A DNA stretch of 24,465 bases from an uncultured Erysipelotrichaceae bacterium (GTDB taxonomy: Bacteria > Bacillota_I > Bacilli_A > RF39 > UBA660), in NCBI GenBank assembly GCA_902797275.1, contig CADBSI010000005.1, positions 1 to 24,465 on the forward strand, given 5' to 3'. Both the position numbers and the translations under genes were made by a program. Below are positions 24,250 to 24,465 of the stretch, one piece after another. The number at the start of each line of letters is the position of its first letter. Position 1 is the stretch's first letter. The notes under the pieces are model-generated. The model did no database searches. It was not told where the DNA came from and saw only the letters and a list, made by a program, of their open reading frames with translations.

Positions 24250-24465
24250 AATTGACCTCATAAGAATAAATTAAAGTTTCAAGTTCTAAATATTTATTAG
24301 CAAATAATAAATAATTATCATAATTATTATCATCATAATTAAAATAACTACCATTAATAAAATAATTTATATTTAATTTATCTAAAATATAAATCATAAA
24401 ATCTATTTTATGTTTTTGAATATAACACATCTTATTAATAACTTTTTCTTTAAATAAATAATGTA
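24239..24465 (-). CDS. C-terminal part of an unrecognised protein cut by the window edge
   Basis: The reading frame is open from the right edge (no stop in 24242-24465) and codes for about 74 visible residues. An internal ATG at 24430 has no SD, so the gene probably starts outside the window. The visible part is rich in Asn, Asp and Tyr, with a KHKIDFMIYILDKL helix and a YFNYDDNNYDNY stretch. I see no C-type-lectin or SUMF1-type variable domain. Its stop overlaps the avd start by 11 bases, so it belongs to the same operon. It could be a DGR target, a third component, or an unrelated gene. Confidence 0.5.
   Translation of the reverse strand, partial: HYLFKEKVINKMCYIQKHKIDFMIYILDKLNINYFINGSYFNYDDNNYDNYLLFANKYLELETLIYSYEVNYDR

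Noticed and set aside
22961..24465. Template/variable repeat pair within the window
   Set aside because: No pair of long near-identical segments differing at adenines was noticed by eye; the AT-rich low-complexity matches are not specific.
1..24465. Mycoplasma-type code (TGA as Trp)
   Set aside because: TGA ends several genes cleanly at operon junctions, and full-length conserved proteins contain no internal TGA.

Overview
The window comes from a very AT-rich, low-GC Gram-positive chromosome. Shine-Dalgarno (SD) sites are strong (AGGAGG, AGGTGA and G-run variants). Several -10 boxes carry an upstream TGn. Genes are packed into long same-strand operons. TGA is used as a stop (for example before the AAA+ gene at 6042 and at the end of the four-helix-bundle gene at 23920), and TGG encodes Trp, so this is the standard code and not the Mycoplasma code. 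With SipW-type secretion, an LtaS-type enzyme and a CIRCE-like operator, the best guess is an uncultured gut Bacilli/Mollicutes-related lineage (RF39-like). That placement is inferred from style, not from a marker gene.

Left third (101-9597, minus strand): a cell-surface locus. A 344-residue secreted protein with a SipW-cargo YAWFT motif has its own promoter and terminator. Just downstream, one promoter (8476-8504) appears to drive eight tightly packed genes. In transcription order they encode a signal-peptidase-like protein that has lost its catalytic Ser and His, an anchored extracellular protein, an unknown protein, a membrane-anchored McrB-like AAA+ ATPase, a DUF2357-like protein, an intact SipW-type signal peptidase, a second AWF-motif cargo protein, and an LtaS-family phosphoglycerol transferase. 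This mix looks like a machine for making or controlling surface fibres, and is the main candidate for an undescribed system.

Middle (9722-17928, minus strand): a heat-shock operon (htpG then hsp20) with a near-consensus promoter overlapped by a CIRCE-like operator; a small anchored protein followed by a 10TM metal-exporter-like permease; an operon of an unknown 108-residue protein, mtaB, dCMP deaminase and a duplicated-domain protein; and rsmE with an anchored acidic protein. The promoter of the 108-residue gene is embedded in the terminator of the gene before it.

Right third (18016-24465): a four-gene minus-strand operon of unrecognised proteins, including one with a CFI-box-like Cys motif and one large protein with a Pro/Thr stalk; a plus-strand SpoVB/MurJ-type flippase; and, at the edge, a minus-strand set of a truncated ORF, an Avd-like four-helix-bundle protein and a reverse transcriptase with diversity-generating-retroelement (DGR) signatures. 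No template repeat fits in the visible part of that locus. No stretch over 300 bases lacks a gene, and no tRNA, rRNA, CRISPR array or insertion sequence was seen.
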